Positions 44,935-55,071 of a stretch of DNA of 64,000 nucleotides are shown here, piece after piece (the first letter of the stretch is position 1; the number at the start of each line of letters is the position of its first letter). The notes under the pieces were generated by a model that saw nothing but the letters and a program-made list of their open reading frames with translations, was not told where the DNA came from and ran no database searches. Origin of the DNA: Cyrtodaria siliqua (taxonomy: Eukaryota; Mollusca; Bivalvia; Adapedonta; Hiatellidae). The stretch lies in the NCBI GenBank assembly GCA_037043455.1, contig JAWPHD010002609.1, forward strand, positions 124,001 to 188,000, read 5' to 3'. The translations under genes were made by a program, and so were the position numbers.

Positions 44935-45200
44935 TGGCTAAAGAATGAAAACGCAAAATTAAATAGTTGAAAGAGATAAGACTGTAATGGACACTGTTAT
45001 CGAGAATGTTTTGCAGAAGGTACCTGTAAACAAATACATCACAACGTACAAAGGACAAGCAGTTGACATGGGAGAACTAAATGAGTAACCTTTGAGGCTG
45101 AAGGTCATGATGGGTCATTTGACTATCCTTGTCAGCCATGTTTTAAATTAAACAAATGTTGAATCCTGAAAGTTTTGTGTAAACTGAAAAAATGAGCTGA
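44935..45200 (+). pseudogene. Decayed TRIM-like gene fragment upstream of the first copy
   Basis: At 45095-45190 the sequence matches the B-box-1 coding part of the gene at 46342: the stretch around TGACTATCCTTGTCAGCC, then ATGTTGAATCC and TTGTGTAAACTG, with several indels. Upstream sequence to about 44935 appears to be the degraded N-terminal part. A MITE (45226-45531) interrupts the homology. It is non-coding now. Confidence 0.7.
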
Positions 45201-45225
45201 AAACAACAAACTCAAAATGATTTAA

Positions 45226-45531
45226 AGGGACACATGGCAATCTTGATTTTTAAAAAAAAAGTCGTTGGCATCCCGTTTATTTTTTAATAAACTTCCATTT
45301 GTTCAATCATTTATATTAATTGTAAGAATAGTATAAAACGAATTGTGTTTTCATATTACTATTACTGACTGGTGAATTATATTTAAACCTGTCGTAAAAT
45401 ATGAAGAAAAAATTTAAACTTAAAACACTGTATTTAATTACATGCAAGCAGGTTTAAAGTCAAAATGATACTGGATTGATAAATTTTAATTTTAATGCTT
45501 GATAAAAGATTCAAGATTGCCATGTGTCCCT
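45226..45531. mobile_element. D-type MITE, TIR AGGGACACATGGCAATCTTG
   Basis: 306 bp. Left terminus beside TTAA; right terminus CAAGATTGCCATGTGTCCCT. Uninterrupted copy, used as the empty site for the one at 51544. Confidence 0.88.
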
Positions 45532-46236
45532 TTAGGGCAAAGCTGCGTAAATTTAAATACACAATAATAAATTAAATTGGGTTCATCAGGATTTTGGTAG
45601 GGGTCTAGGGGTCCTTAACTTAAAATTTACGAATAAGGATATTTTCTATTATAAAGGGCCACACATACTGAAGGAGCCTAAATAGGGCCCCTGATATTAC
45701 AAGGAAATTCATTCTGCACAGTTACATGTACATTGTATGTGTTATCCTAGGTTATGCACCAGGTTTGGTTTAACCATATTTTGATTGATATGACATTTTA
45801 TCATGAATTACAACTTTTTAAAAATGTTAGCTTCTTCTAGAACAAGCCTTATGTACCTTTTTAAGATACATGATATGAAAAACAAGTTTTAAAGCAGAAT
45901 ATTTATCCCGTGGCCTGAATATATAATGTATAACTAACACATCAGACCCCACATACCACCCAGCGGACATTGTTTTTTATAAACCTCTACTTTTCTTATC
46001 ATATAAACTGAATAGTATTATGCCATTTTCAGAAAATTTTAATCTGGGTTACGTGTTTCAGTTTTACAAGTATTTCATGGAATTCAAGGTGCAGTGCACA
46101 GATAAAATTATGTTTACTATTGTAAAACAGACTGTAAAACAGACTTCAATCACAAAAGTGTATTGATTTTGTACCATAGCTACTGACGATAGTGAACATT
46201 TTAATAGAGTAAACATTGACAACCTGTTAAATGCTG

Positions 46237-46244
46237 TATATAAA
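46237..46244 (+). promoter_or_regulatory. TATA box of the first TRIM-like gene
   Basis: TATATAAA 98 bp before the ATG, within a block conserved upstream of both paralogues. The counterpart is at 54954-54961. Conservation in the duplicate supports a core promoter, with transcription starting about 30 bp downstream (inferred). Confidence 0.6.
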
Positions 46245-46341
46245 GTAAATGTAACAGAGCATTGCTCGCATTTAAGGCAGTTAAACTTTATAGTTGAAGC
46301 AAACTAAGACAGGTTCAATGGGAAATGATAATTAAAATATA

Positions 46342-48243
46342 ATGGAAGAAAATGAAAAGACAAACTTAGAAGAAATCATTGAAAAAGTTATTCTCTTAGA
46401 TAAAGAATCAAGTACAACTGTACTGGAAGAATCTCAGATATTTGGAAATGTGGAAGCACAAACGGCGGACACAGGAGAAGCAGGGGAAGTTCAAATAATG
46501 GAAACAGAAGAATCAAATGAAGTACAAACTAATACCACAGAAGAAGCAATTGAAGCAGAATACGTGGAAGCAGAATCTGATGAGACGTTTGACCATCCTT
46601 GTCAGCCATGTTTATCAGAAGAAAAAAATGTTGAATCCAGGAAATATTGTGTAAACTGTGAAGAGTACTTGTGTGAAATCTGTGTGGAGCATCACAAAAA
46701 GGTTAGCATCACCAAAAAGCATCAGTTGCTGAATAAAACCGACTTGAAATCTAATGACAAACTAAAAATAATAAAACCATTAGAAATCTGCCCTCATCAT
46801 GTTGGTAAAGAACTGGAATTGTTTTGTGAGGACCACAACAAACTCTGCTGTTCTTCATGTAAGGCTACCGATCATAGGAAATGTGTCAATGTAGTTGTGA
46901 TTGAAGATGCTGCAACTGGAGTACGAGATGGCATAGAATTTGAAGATGCAAGAGAACTGCTGGAAACCTTGCAAGATGAACTGAATGATCTAATTTCTAA
47001 AAGGGAAGATAATGCTACACAAGTAATTAAAGAGAGAGACGATGCCATAAAGGTTTTAGCTAAGAGCAAAGCTGATATCATTGAAAAAATTGACAAGTTA
47101 GAGAAATTAGATGAAAATAAAATCAATTCTAAGTTGGAAGAATGCTCTGGAGTGATTCAAAAGGATATAGAAAACTGCAAGGAAGTTGGTTCAATGATGA
47201 ACAATGTTTCAAAAATACTGGACAATGATAGATATGATGATAGGTATATATTTACTCAATTGAAAAAAACACAACAAAACATTGAAAGTGCCAAGCAGGT
47301 GATAGCTGCTGTTTGTCAAAATGTGGGGTCAGAGAAAATTGTTTACGCTGAAGACAAACTTATGAGAACAACATTAGAAGATTTCAAAGGGCTTGGCATA
47401 CTGGAGCATGAAAACCGTGTTTACAAGAAGTCATCATTAAAGGAAGTGTGCATCGTTAAAATATCTGAAATTAAAACACATGTATACTCAGTATGTATCC
47501 TTCAAGATGGATGGATTGCAATTACTGATTGGACAAATAAAAAACTAAAACTGGTGAATATGTCAACATATGATGTAAAAAATTGTATTGAATTTGTTAA
47601 TGCTCCGTTTGATATCTGTAAAGTTTCAGACAGTAGAGTTGCTGTGACAGTACCCCATGCAAAGTGTGTAAAATTTGTTTCTGTTAACATTCCTAGGATG
47701 AAGAAAGAAGCCAAGACGATTGAAACAGGAGAAATATGTAAAGGTATTGCATACTTAGAGTCCCAGTTGTTTGTTGCATGTGGAGGCTGTTTGAAACAAG
47801 GTCCCGGACATATCAAAATATTTTCTTTAGATGGTGAGCTTAAGAGCTCAATCATAAATGACTATACTGGAACATTAATGATAAGAAGCCCATGGAAATT
47901 AGAGGTCTCGTCTGTTTCTGGACAATTGCATATCGTTGATCATAAATTAGGCTTACTGAAGATACAACTTACTGGACCTCTTCACTTTGAATTAATAAGG
48001 AAGAGCAAAGGTAATAAGGGAGCACTTTGTTTTGATAAGCATGGACATATATTTTTAGCAGACCATGGAAGAAATGTTATAGAACAAATTGGTCGGGATG
48101 GAAAGCTCATAGGAACTATTCTAACAATAAAGGATGGCATAGATAAGCCAGAAGCAGTTGCATACGACAGTCAAACTAACCAACTGCTTGTAGGAATGGA
48201 AGAGTCATCGGACTTGTGTGTGTTTACACTAGATTATGATTAA
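46342..48243 (+). CDS. B-box/coiled-coil/beta-propeller protein (TRIM-like, no RING)
   Basis: 633 codons, single exon. Order: acidic, Glu-rich N-terminus (1-85); a B-box-1-like zinc site with Cys87, Cys90, Cys103, Cys106, Cys111, Cys114 and His117/118; a B-box-2 with Cys150, His153, Cys162, His165, Cys170, Cys173, His178; a Lys/Glu-rich coiled coil (about 200-330); and a C-terminal region (about 365-633) of repeated strands such as CILQDGWIAITDWTNKKLKL, resembling NHL/SMP-30-like propellers. There is no RING, so ubiquitin-ligase activity is not implied. Bivalve genomes carry large families of such intronless TRIM-like genes, often discussed in innate immunity; any such role here is inference. 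TATATAAA lies at 46237-46244, about 100 bp upstream of the ATG. A possible AATAAA poly(A) signal is at 48706. A near-identical paralogue follows at 55072. Confidence 0.93.
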   Translation: MEENEKTNLEEIIEKVILLDKESSTTVLEESQIFGNVEAQTADTGEAGEVQIMETEESNEVQTNTTEEAIEAEYVEAESDETFDHPCQPCLSEEKNVESRKYCVNCEEYLCEICVEHHKKVSITKKHQLLNKTDLKSNDKLKIIKPLEICPHHVGKELELFCEDHNKLCCSSCKATDHRKCVNVVVIEDAATGVRDGIEFEDARELLETLQDELNDLISKREDNATQVIKERDDAIKVLAKSKADIIEKIDKLEKLDENKINSKLEECSGVIQKDIENCKEVGSMMNNVSKILDNDRYDDRYIFTQLKKTQQNIESAKQVIAAVCQNVGSEKIVYAEDKLMRTTLEDFKGLGILEHENRVYKKSSLKEVCIVKISEIKTHVYSVCILQDGWIAITDWTNKKLKLVNMSTYDVKNCIEFVNAPFDICKVSDSRVAVTVPHAKCVKFVSVNIPRMKKEAKTIETGEICKGIAYLESQLFVACGGCLKQGPGHIKIFSLDGELKSSIINDYTGTLMIRSPWKLEVSSVSGQLHIVDHKLGLLKIQLTGPLHFELIRKSKGNKGALCFDKHGHIFLADHGRNVIEQIGRDGKLIGTILTIKDGIDKPEAVAYDSQTNQLLVGMEESSDLCVFTLDYD

Positions 48244-49640
48244 CTTTTGAGCATTGTTAGTGACAATGGGACACACAAATTATAGAACTTGCCAATAATA
48301 ACCGTTAGGCGGGTGATTTACCATCCTACTAACTTCTAGCTTCCCTAATACAACAACAAAAGGAAGAACTATTAATCACCCGCATACTTGTCTTGAAACA
48401 GGAAAACAAAGGGAACGCCCTGCAAGGACACATTCTCAAAAGCTTATTTTCCAACTTAACCACAACAATATCTTATAGTAGTGCACATTAGTCAGCAAAA
48501 ATGAGTGAACAGTTATTAGATTAAAAAACGAACAATGTAAAAGAGTAACGGAAATTAATGTTATGAAGTTATCAAATAGATGCAATTCATACTGCATATG
48601 ACTTGTGAGATCATAAAACATATACAAATAGAAACATTGTTTTGTTAGGTTAAACAGTTGTATTATGAAAAGGATTTTATCACATAACATGGCTTCTGGG
48701 AGTGTAATAAAGCCATGACTTATTTTTCATAATACAATAGTGTATTACAGATGCAAATGAGGGCCGAATCACTGTGTTTGTATACAGTAAAACATTTAAT
48801 CCCAATTGTTTGCACGGTATAATACGATACCTTCAGACATCTTAACTATTTATCATTATTTGAAATCTTACTTCATAAAATGCATGTTAGTAACGTTAAA
48901 TTTGGTTTAAGATGTCGCATTATTTGTAGAGCAAACGCATTTACAGCCGCGTAACGTAGCGACGTCATGTAAACAACAAAACAACGTCATGATTTCTCTT
49001 ACAAATTGCCGCCGTATATATTAAGATAAATTGACAACATTAAAGTGAAACTTTCATATCATAGGTGTGTAATGAGATAAACAGAATCTTACATTCGTGA
49101 CTGTGTATTATTGACTTAATAAACTCGTTGGCAGAGCCTCGTATTCTATCATTATATCCAACTCATATATTAAAGTCCATAATACACAGTCACTCATGTA
49201 AGATCCTCTATGAATAATAATTTGTAAAAAATATCCGCTTTAACATTTTTTAACAGTTTGGTGCTTATTATAAAGTGTAGGTGGTTTATACTAATAAAGC
49301 AAATTATTATTGCAGCAGTTCCTAACTATTCTGTTAAGAATATAGTAAAATTTGGATCAGTTTGTAAATTGCAATTCATTTTTGATTGCCCTAACTTCTG
49401 TAGATGGTTTTATTATTTGTAAATAAAAGTTTAGCATATTTCAGTTTCTGTATGATTCATCTAAGAAACATTTATTTTTATCCCCATAAAAAAAGATTTC
49501 TGAGAGGTATAATACAATTAGATCTGTCCGTCTTCCTGTATATGTGGCTTACTTAAAACGGCAATAAACCTACTTTTTATGGATGGTTAGCCACGGTAAC
49601 CCCATATTGGGCGTACTTCTATATGATAATGAGTTAGGAC
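48244..49640. other. No gene recognised downstream of the first TRIM-like gene
   Basis: Contains a possible poly(A) signal (48706), GCGGGTGATT/AATCACCCGC inverted copies (48310, 48375) and the 49086 fold-back. No coding or RNA signal seen. Confidence 0.4.
49086..49204. other. Inverted repeat, 33-34 bp arms
   Basis: ATCTTACATTCGTGACTGTG at 49086 is mirrored by CACAGTCACTCATGTAAGAT ending at 49204; the arms also pair in TATTAT-GACTTA. It may be a small fold-back element. Confidence 0.75.
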
Positions 49641-49804
49641 AATGGATGAAATTAGTCCAATTTTTGTTTACGCCCATAGGGACATATTATGTTGTGGTGT
49701 CGTCTGTCCGTCCGTCAGTTAACTTTTAGCTGACAACTGATTGTGGCTGATAACTTTCAAAGTATAAGGTCTACAACAGTGAAACTTTGTATACATCTTC
49801 AGCC

Positions 49805-50097
49805 TCACCGGAGGCCCCGGGTTCAATCCTCCGTGGTGCCACTGAGTTCCGTCGGTGTGTTCTTGGGCAAGACACTTTCCCTTAGCCTCATCTGTCGGAT
49901 GGGGGACGTAAACCGGGCGGTCCCGTGTATCGGTCTATCCTTCGAGCACGTTAAAGAGCCATAGGAATCTATTCGATAATAAGAGTAGGGCAGGTTCCTG
50001 GATTCCTATGTATCCTTCCCCTCTCTCTGGGGCGGCTCTAAATAACCTATACTGTGTTGATGAGCCGTTCAACAACATTCAATACATTCAATTCAGC
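49805..50097 (+). mobile_element. SINE, 5'-truncated, inside a dispersed repeat
   Basis: Begins GGAGGCCCCGGGTTCAATCC and ends with CATTCAATACATTCAATTCA. The flanking repeat (CTGATTGTGGCTGATAACTT) resumes at 50098. Confidence 0.88.
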
Positions 50098-50577
50098 CTC
50101 ATCCAATGAATACTCTGATAAAAGCCCATAACTCTCTGGTTCATATTTTTTAATTATTCCTCTTTGAAAAAAGGTCAAACCTGAAACTGAACCTTGGCTT
50201 TTACAAGTGATTGTGGATAATAACTATCAAAGTATTAGGTGTACAAAGACTTCAACATGATCTAATGAATGCATCTTATAAATCCCCATAACTCTCTGAT
50301 TCATATTTTTTAAAATTATTTTCCTTTGAAAAAGGTTTAACTTGGAACTTAACCTTGTTGTTTTTTAAGAGGCACAGACCATATTTGTGCAAGTAGCAAG
50401 TGAGAACAGCCAAATGTGGTAATAATGAAAACTTATTAGGTGGCTTTCCATGTGATGTAAAATAATAGCAACATAAACCTATTTTGTAAAAACACCATTT
50501 TGTGAGGGCGGACATCAGTACGTCACATTTTTTATATGCCTGTCTTAACTGGACTTATTATGTGATCACGCAAGATG

Positions 50578-51245
50578 GGTGGGGGGGGGGGGGGGGGGGG
50601 GTGGCAGTATAGAGTCCGCTCCATAACTGGAGTAGTTTTAATCCAATCTTGATGAAACTTGGATACAATGTTTATGGCCAAATTAGCTTGGTCAAATTCG
50701 TTAACCAATGCTATTGCTCAAGAAACACCGGAGTTTTGGACCTTGGGTTGTTTAAAATTGACAATATTGAGGGTGTCCTGTCCAAAACTGTAGCATTTTT
50801 AAACCAATCTTTATGAAACTTGGACACAATGTTTTATAATGGCCACAATAGCTCGCTCAAATTCTGTAACCAGTGCTATTGCTCAAGAAACACCGGAGTT
50901 ATGGCCTTGGATTGTTGAAAATTGACAAAATTGTGTCCGCTCCATAACTGTTGTAATTTTAATCCAATCTTGATGAAACTCGGACACAATTTTAATGGCC
51001 ACAATAGCTCGGTCAAGTTTGATAATGAATGCTATTACTTAAGAAACACTGAAATTATGGCCCTTTGATTTTTGAAGATTTTTGCAGTTTCCACTCAGTA
51101 ACTTTAACATTTATAATCCGATCTTGATGAATCTTGGGAACAATGTTTATGGGCATATTATCTCGGTCAATTTTGAAAATTGATGATTTTAGCAGTTTCC
51201 CCTCAATAACTTTAACATTTATAATCCGATCTTGATTAAACTTGA
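50578..51245 (+). repeat. Family-5 dispersed repeat with poly-G run
   Basis: A G run of about 22 at 50580-50601, then three units of about 175 bp with CCAATCTTGATGAAACTTGG, ATAGCTCGGTCAA and GCTATTGCTCAAGAAACACC. Confidence 0.85.
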
Positions 51246-51515
51246 CTAAAAGATGGAAACGCAAAATAAAAAAATTGAAAGAGATCTATCAGGATAACAC
51301 TGTACTGTAATGGATTTTTTTTTTGCAGAAGGTACCTGTTAACAAAGAAGTACATCACAACGTACAAAGTACAAACAGTTGACAAGGAGAACTAAATGAG
51401 TAACCCATTGAGGCTGAAGCTCATGAGTCATTTGACTATCCTTGTCAACCATGTTTTAAATTATCAGAAGAAACAAATGTTGAATCCTGAAAGTTTTGTG
51501 TAAATTGAAAAAATC
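51245..51515 (+). pseudogene. Decayed TRIM-like gene fragment upstream of the second copy
   Basis: This is the duplicate of the fragment at 44935. It has the same CCTTGTCAACCATGTTTTAA region and the same downstream TTGAATCC and TTGTGTAAATTG matches. The fragment predates the segmental duplication, since both copies share its damage. Confidence 0.7.
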
Positions 51516-51543
51516 AGCTGAAAACAACAAACTCATGATTTAA

Positions 51544-54085
51544 AGGGACACATGGCAATCTTGATTTTTAAATAATATTGCGTCGTCCAGTATATTTTTA
51601 GCTCTACTGATCAGAGATCAGCAGAGCTTATGCCGTGGTGCGGAGTCCGTCGTCCGTCTGTCCGTCTGTCTGTCCGTCTGTCCGTAAACTTTTATTTGTA
51701 GCGACTTCACAGCTGAAACTACTGGATGGATATTCATGAAACTTTACAGAAATGTTGCCCATAAAGTCTAGTTGATCCTAGCAAAAATTCATGTTGATGT
51801 GAAATCCAAGATGGCCGCCAAAGCTAAAAATAGAGTTTTAAAATACAAGTTTGTAGCGACTTCTTCTTGAAAACTATAAGTGATATTGATATGGGACTTT
51901 TTCTAAATGATCAGCATGACATGATGTTGATCCTAGTCAAAAATCGTTTTGATTCAACGTTAAACATGGCTGCCAGCGGCCATCTTTGTTTACATAGAGT
52001 TATATAGTAAAAACTTGTAGCGACTTCACAGCTGAAACTACTGGATGGATATTCATGAAACTTTACAGAAATGTTGCCCATAAAGTCTAGTTGATCCTAG
52101 CAAAAATTCATGTTAATGTGAAATCCAAGATGGCCGCCAAAGCTAAAAATAGAGTTTTAAAATACAAGTTTGTAGCGACTTCTTCTTGAAAACTATAAGT
52201 GATATTGATATGGGACTTTTTCTAAAATGATCAGCATGACATGATGTTGATCCTAGTCAAAAATCGTTTTGATTCAACGTTAAACATGGCTGCCAGCGGC
52301 CATCTTTGTTTACATAGAGTTATATAGTAAAAACTTGTAGCGACTTCACAGCTGAAACTACTGGATGGATATTCATGAAACTTTACAGAAATGTTGCCCA
52401 TAAAGTCTAGTTGATCCTAGCAAAAATTCATGTTGATGTGAAATCCAAGATGGCCGCCAAAGCTAAAAATAGAGTTTTAAAATACAAGTTTGTAGCGACT
52501 TCTTCTTGAAAACTATAAGTGATATTGATATGGGACTTTTTCTAAAATGATCAGCATGACATGATGTTGATCCTAGTCAAAAATCGTTTTGATTCAACGT
52601 TAAACATGGCTGCCAGCGGCCATCTTTGTTTACATAGAGTTATATAGTAAAAACTTGTAGCGACTACTTCTCTGAAACTACTTGGCGGATTGTCATGAAA
52701 CTTTAAAGGAATGTTGCTCTTGATGTCTGATTGATCCTAGAAAAATTTCAGGTCAGCCGGAAATTCAAGATGGCCGTCACAGCTAAAAATAGATTTTTAA
52801 AAAATGAGTTTGTAGCGACTACTTCTTGAAAACTATTAGTGATATTAATATGGGACTTTTTCTAAAATGATCAGCATTACATGATGTTGATCCTAGTCAA
52901 AAATCGTTTTGATTCAACGTTAAACATGGCTGCCAGCGGCCATCTTTGTTTACATAGAGTTATATAGTAAAAACTTGTAGCGACTACTCCTCTGAAACTA
53001 CTTGGCGGATTGTCATGAAACTTTACAGGAATGTTGCTCTTGATGTCTAATTGATCCTATCAAAATTTCAGGTCGGCCGGAAATTCAAGATGGCCGTCAC
53101 AGCTAAAAATAGATTTTTAAAAAATAAGTTTGTAGCGACTACTTCTTGAAAACTATAAGTGATATTGATATGGGACTTTTTCTAAAATGATCAGCATGAC
53201 ATGATGTAGATCCTTGTGGAAAATTATTTTGATTCGACGTTAAACATGGCTGCCAGTGGCCATCTTTGGTTACATAGAGTTATATAGTAAAAACTTGTAG
53301 CGACTACTCCTCTGAAACTACTTGACGGATGTTCATGAAACTTCACAGGAATGTTGCTCTTGATGTCTAGTTGATCCTAGAAAAATTTCAGGTCGGCCGG
53401 AAATTCAAGATGGCCGCCACAGCTAAAAATAGATTTAAAATAAATAAGTTTGTAGCGACTACTTCTTCAAAACAATAAGAGATATTGATATGGGACTTTT
53501 TCTAAATGATCAGTATGACATGATGTTGGTCCTTGTCGAAAATCGTTTTGATTTGACGTTAAACATGGCTGCTTTGTTTACATAGAGTTATATAATGAAA
53601 ACTTGTAGCGACTACTTCTTTGAAACTACCTGACGGATTTTCATGAAACTTCACAGGAATGTTGCTCTTAATGTCTTATTGATCTAAGCAAAATTTCAGG
53701 TCGGCCGGAAATTCAAGATGGCCGCAACGGTTAAAAATAGATTTTCAAAAAACAAGTCTGTAGCGACTACTTCCTGAAATCAAAATCAATCAGTAGAGCT
53801 TCAAGGTCATTGACCTCTTGTTTTAATAAACTTCCATTTGTTCAATCATTTATATTGTAAGAATAGTATAAAACGAATTGTGTTTCCATATTACTATTAC
53901 TGACTGGTGATTATATTGCACAAATCATATATTTAAACCTGTGGTAAAATAAGAAGAAAATATTAAAACTAAACACTGTATTTAATTACATGCAAGCAGG
54001 TTTAAAGTCAAAATGATACTGGTTTAATAAACTGAGACGCTAATTTTAATGCTTGATAAAATATTCCAGATTGCCGTGTGTCCCT
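51544..54085. mobile_element. D-type MITE split by a family-1 element
   Basis: Left piece 51544-51599, right piece 53821-54085, TTAA on both sides (51540-51543 and 54086-54089). It is continuous in the paralogous segment at 45226. Confidence 0.88.
51600..53820 (+). repeat. Family-1 array element, largest copy, with homogenised units
   Basis: Head AGCTCTACTGATCAGAGATC, tail AAGGTCATTGACCTCTTG. The first three units (starting near 51700, 52021 and 52342) step exactly about 321 bp and are almost identical, with GCGACTTCACAGCTGAAAC instead of the usual CGACTACTCCTCTG. This indicates recent unit amplification. Confidence 0.95.
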
Positions 54086-54953
54086 TTAAGGCAAAGTTGC
54101 GTAAATTTAAATACACAATATTGAATTAAATTGGGTTCATCAGGCTTTGGATGGGGTCTAGGGGTCCTTAACTTAAAATTTACGAATAAGTATATTTTCT
54201 ATTCTAAAGGGCCACACATAATGAATGAGCCTAAAGAGGGCCCCTGATAAACAAGGAAATTCATTCTGCACAGTTACATGTACATTGTATGTGTTATCCT
54301 AGGTTATGCACCAGGTTTGGTTTAAACAATATGTATATTGTTTTATACAATTAAACAGTTATACAATATTTATTCAAGAAATGTGGTGAACAATATGTCA
54401 AATAATACATGGACAGGATTTGAAAACAAGCTTTCGATAAAACTTGTATAAATTTATCTCCATGACCAGGGTTAATTTTAGCATTTTATGAACAGTTTCA
54501 TTAAAAACCAATGTTGAAATCAAAGTTTAGGTGCTTCATTATGCTCACCATATTTTGAGTATTTTGACATTTATCATGAATTACAACTTTTTAAAAATGT
54601 TAACTTCTTCTAGAACAAGCCTTATGTACCCTTTTTAAGGTACATGATATGAAAAACAAGTTTTAAAGCAGAATATTTTTCCCGTGGCCTGAATATATAA
54701 TGTTGTTTTATATAAACCTCTACTTTTCTTATCATATAAACTGAATAGTATTATGCTATTTTCAGAAAATTTGAATCTGGGTTACGTGTTTCAGTTTTAC
54801 AAGTAATTCATGGAATTCAAGGTGCAGTGCACAGATAAAATTATGTTTACTATTGTAAAACAGACTCCAATCACAAAGGTGTATTGATTTTCTACCATAG
54901 CTACTGACGATAGTGAACATTTTAATAGAGTAAACATTGAATGTTAAATGCTG

Positions 54954-54961
54954 TATATAAA
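54954..54961 (+). promoter_or_regulatory. TATA box of the second TRIM-like gene
   Basis: TATATAAA in the conserved upstream block, 110 bp before the ATG. Spacing differs from the first copy because of a short insertion in the leader. Confidence 0.55.
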
Positions 54962-55071
54962 GTAAATGTAACAGAGCATTGCTCGCATTTAAGGCAGTTA
55001 AACTTTATAGTTGAAGCAAACTAAGACAGGTTTTTGGACATGAAACAATGGGAAATGATAATTAAAATATA

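Noticed and set aside
45608..45632. TCCTTAAC followed by AC, resembling a U12 branch point and AC acceptor for the VPS52 intron (also near 54166)
   Set aside because: The downstream sequence does not encode the expected VPS52 continuation, and the motif is simply shared by the duplicated segment.
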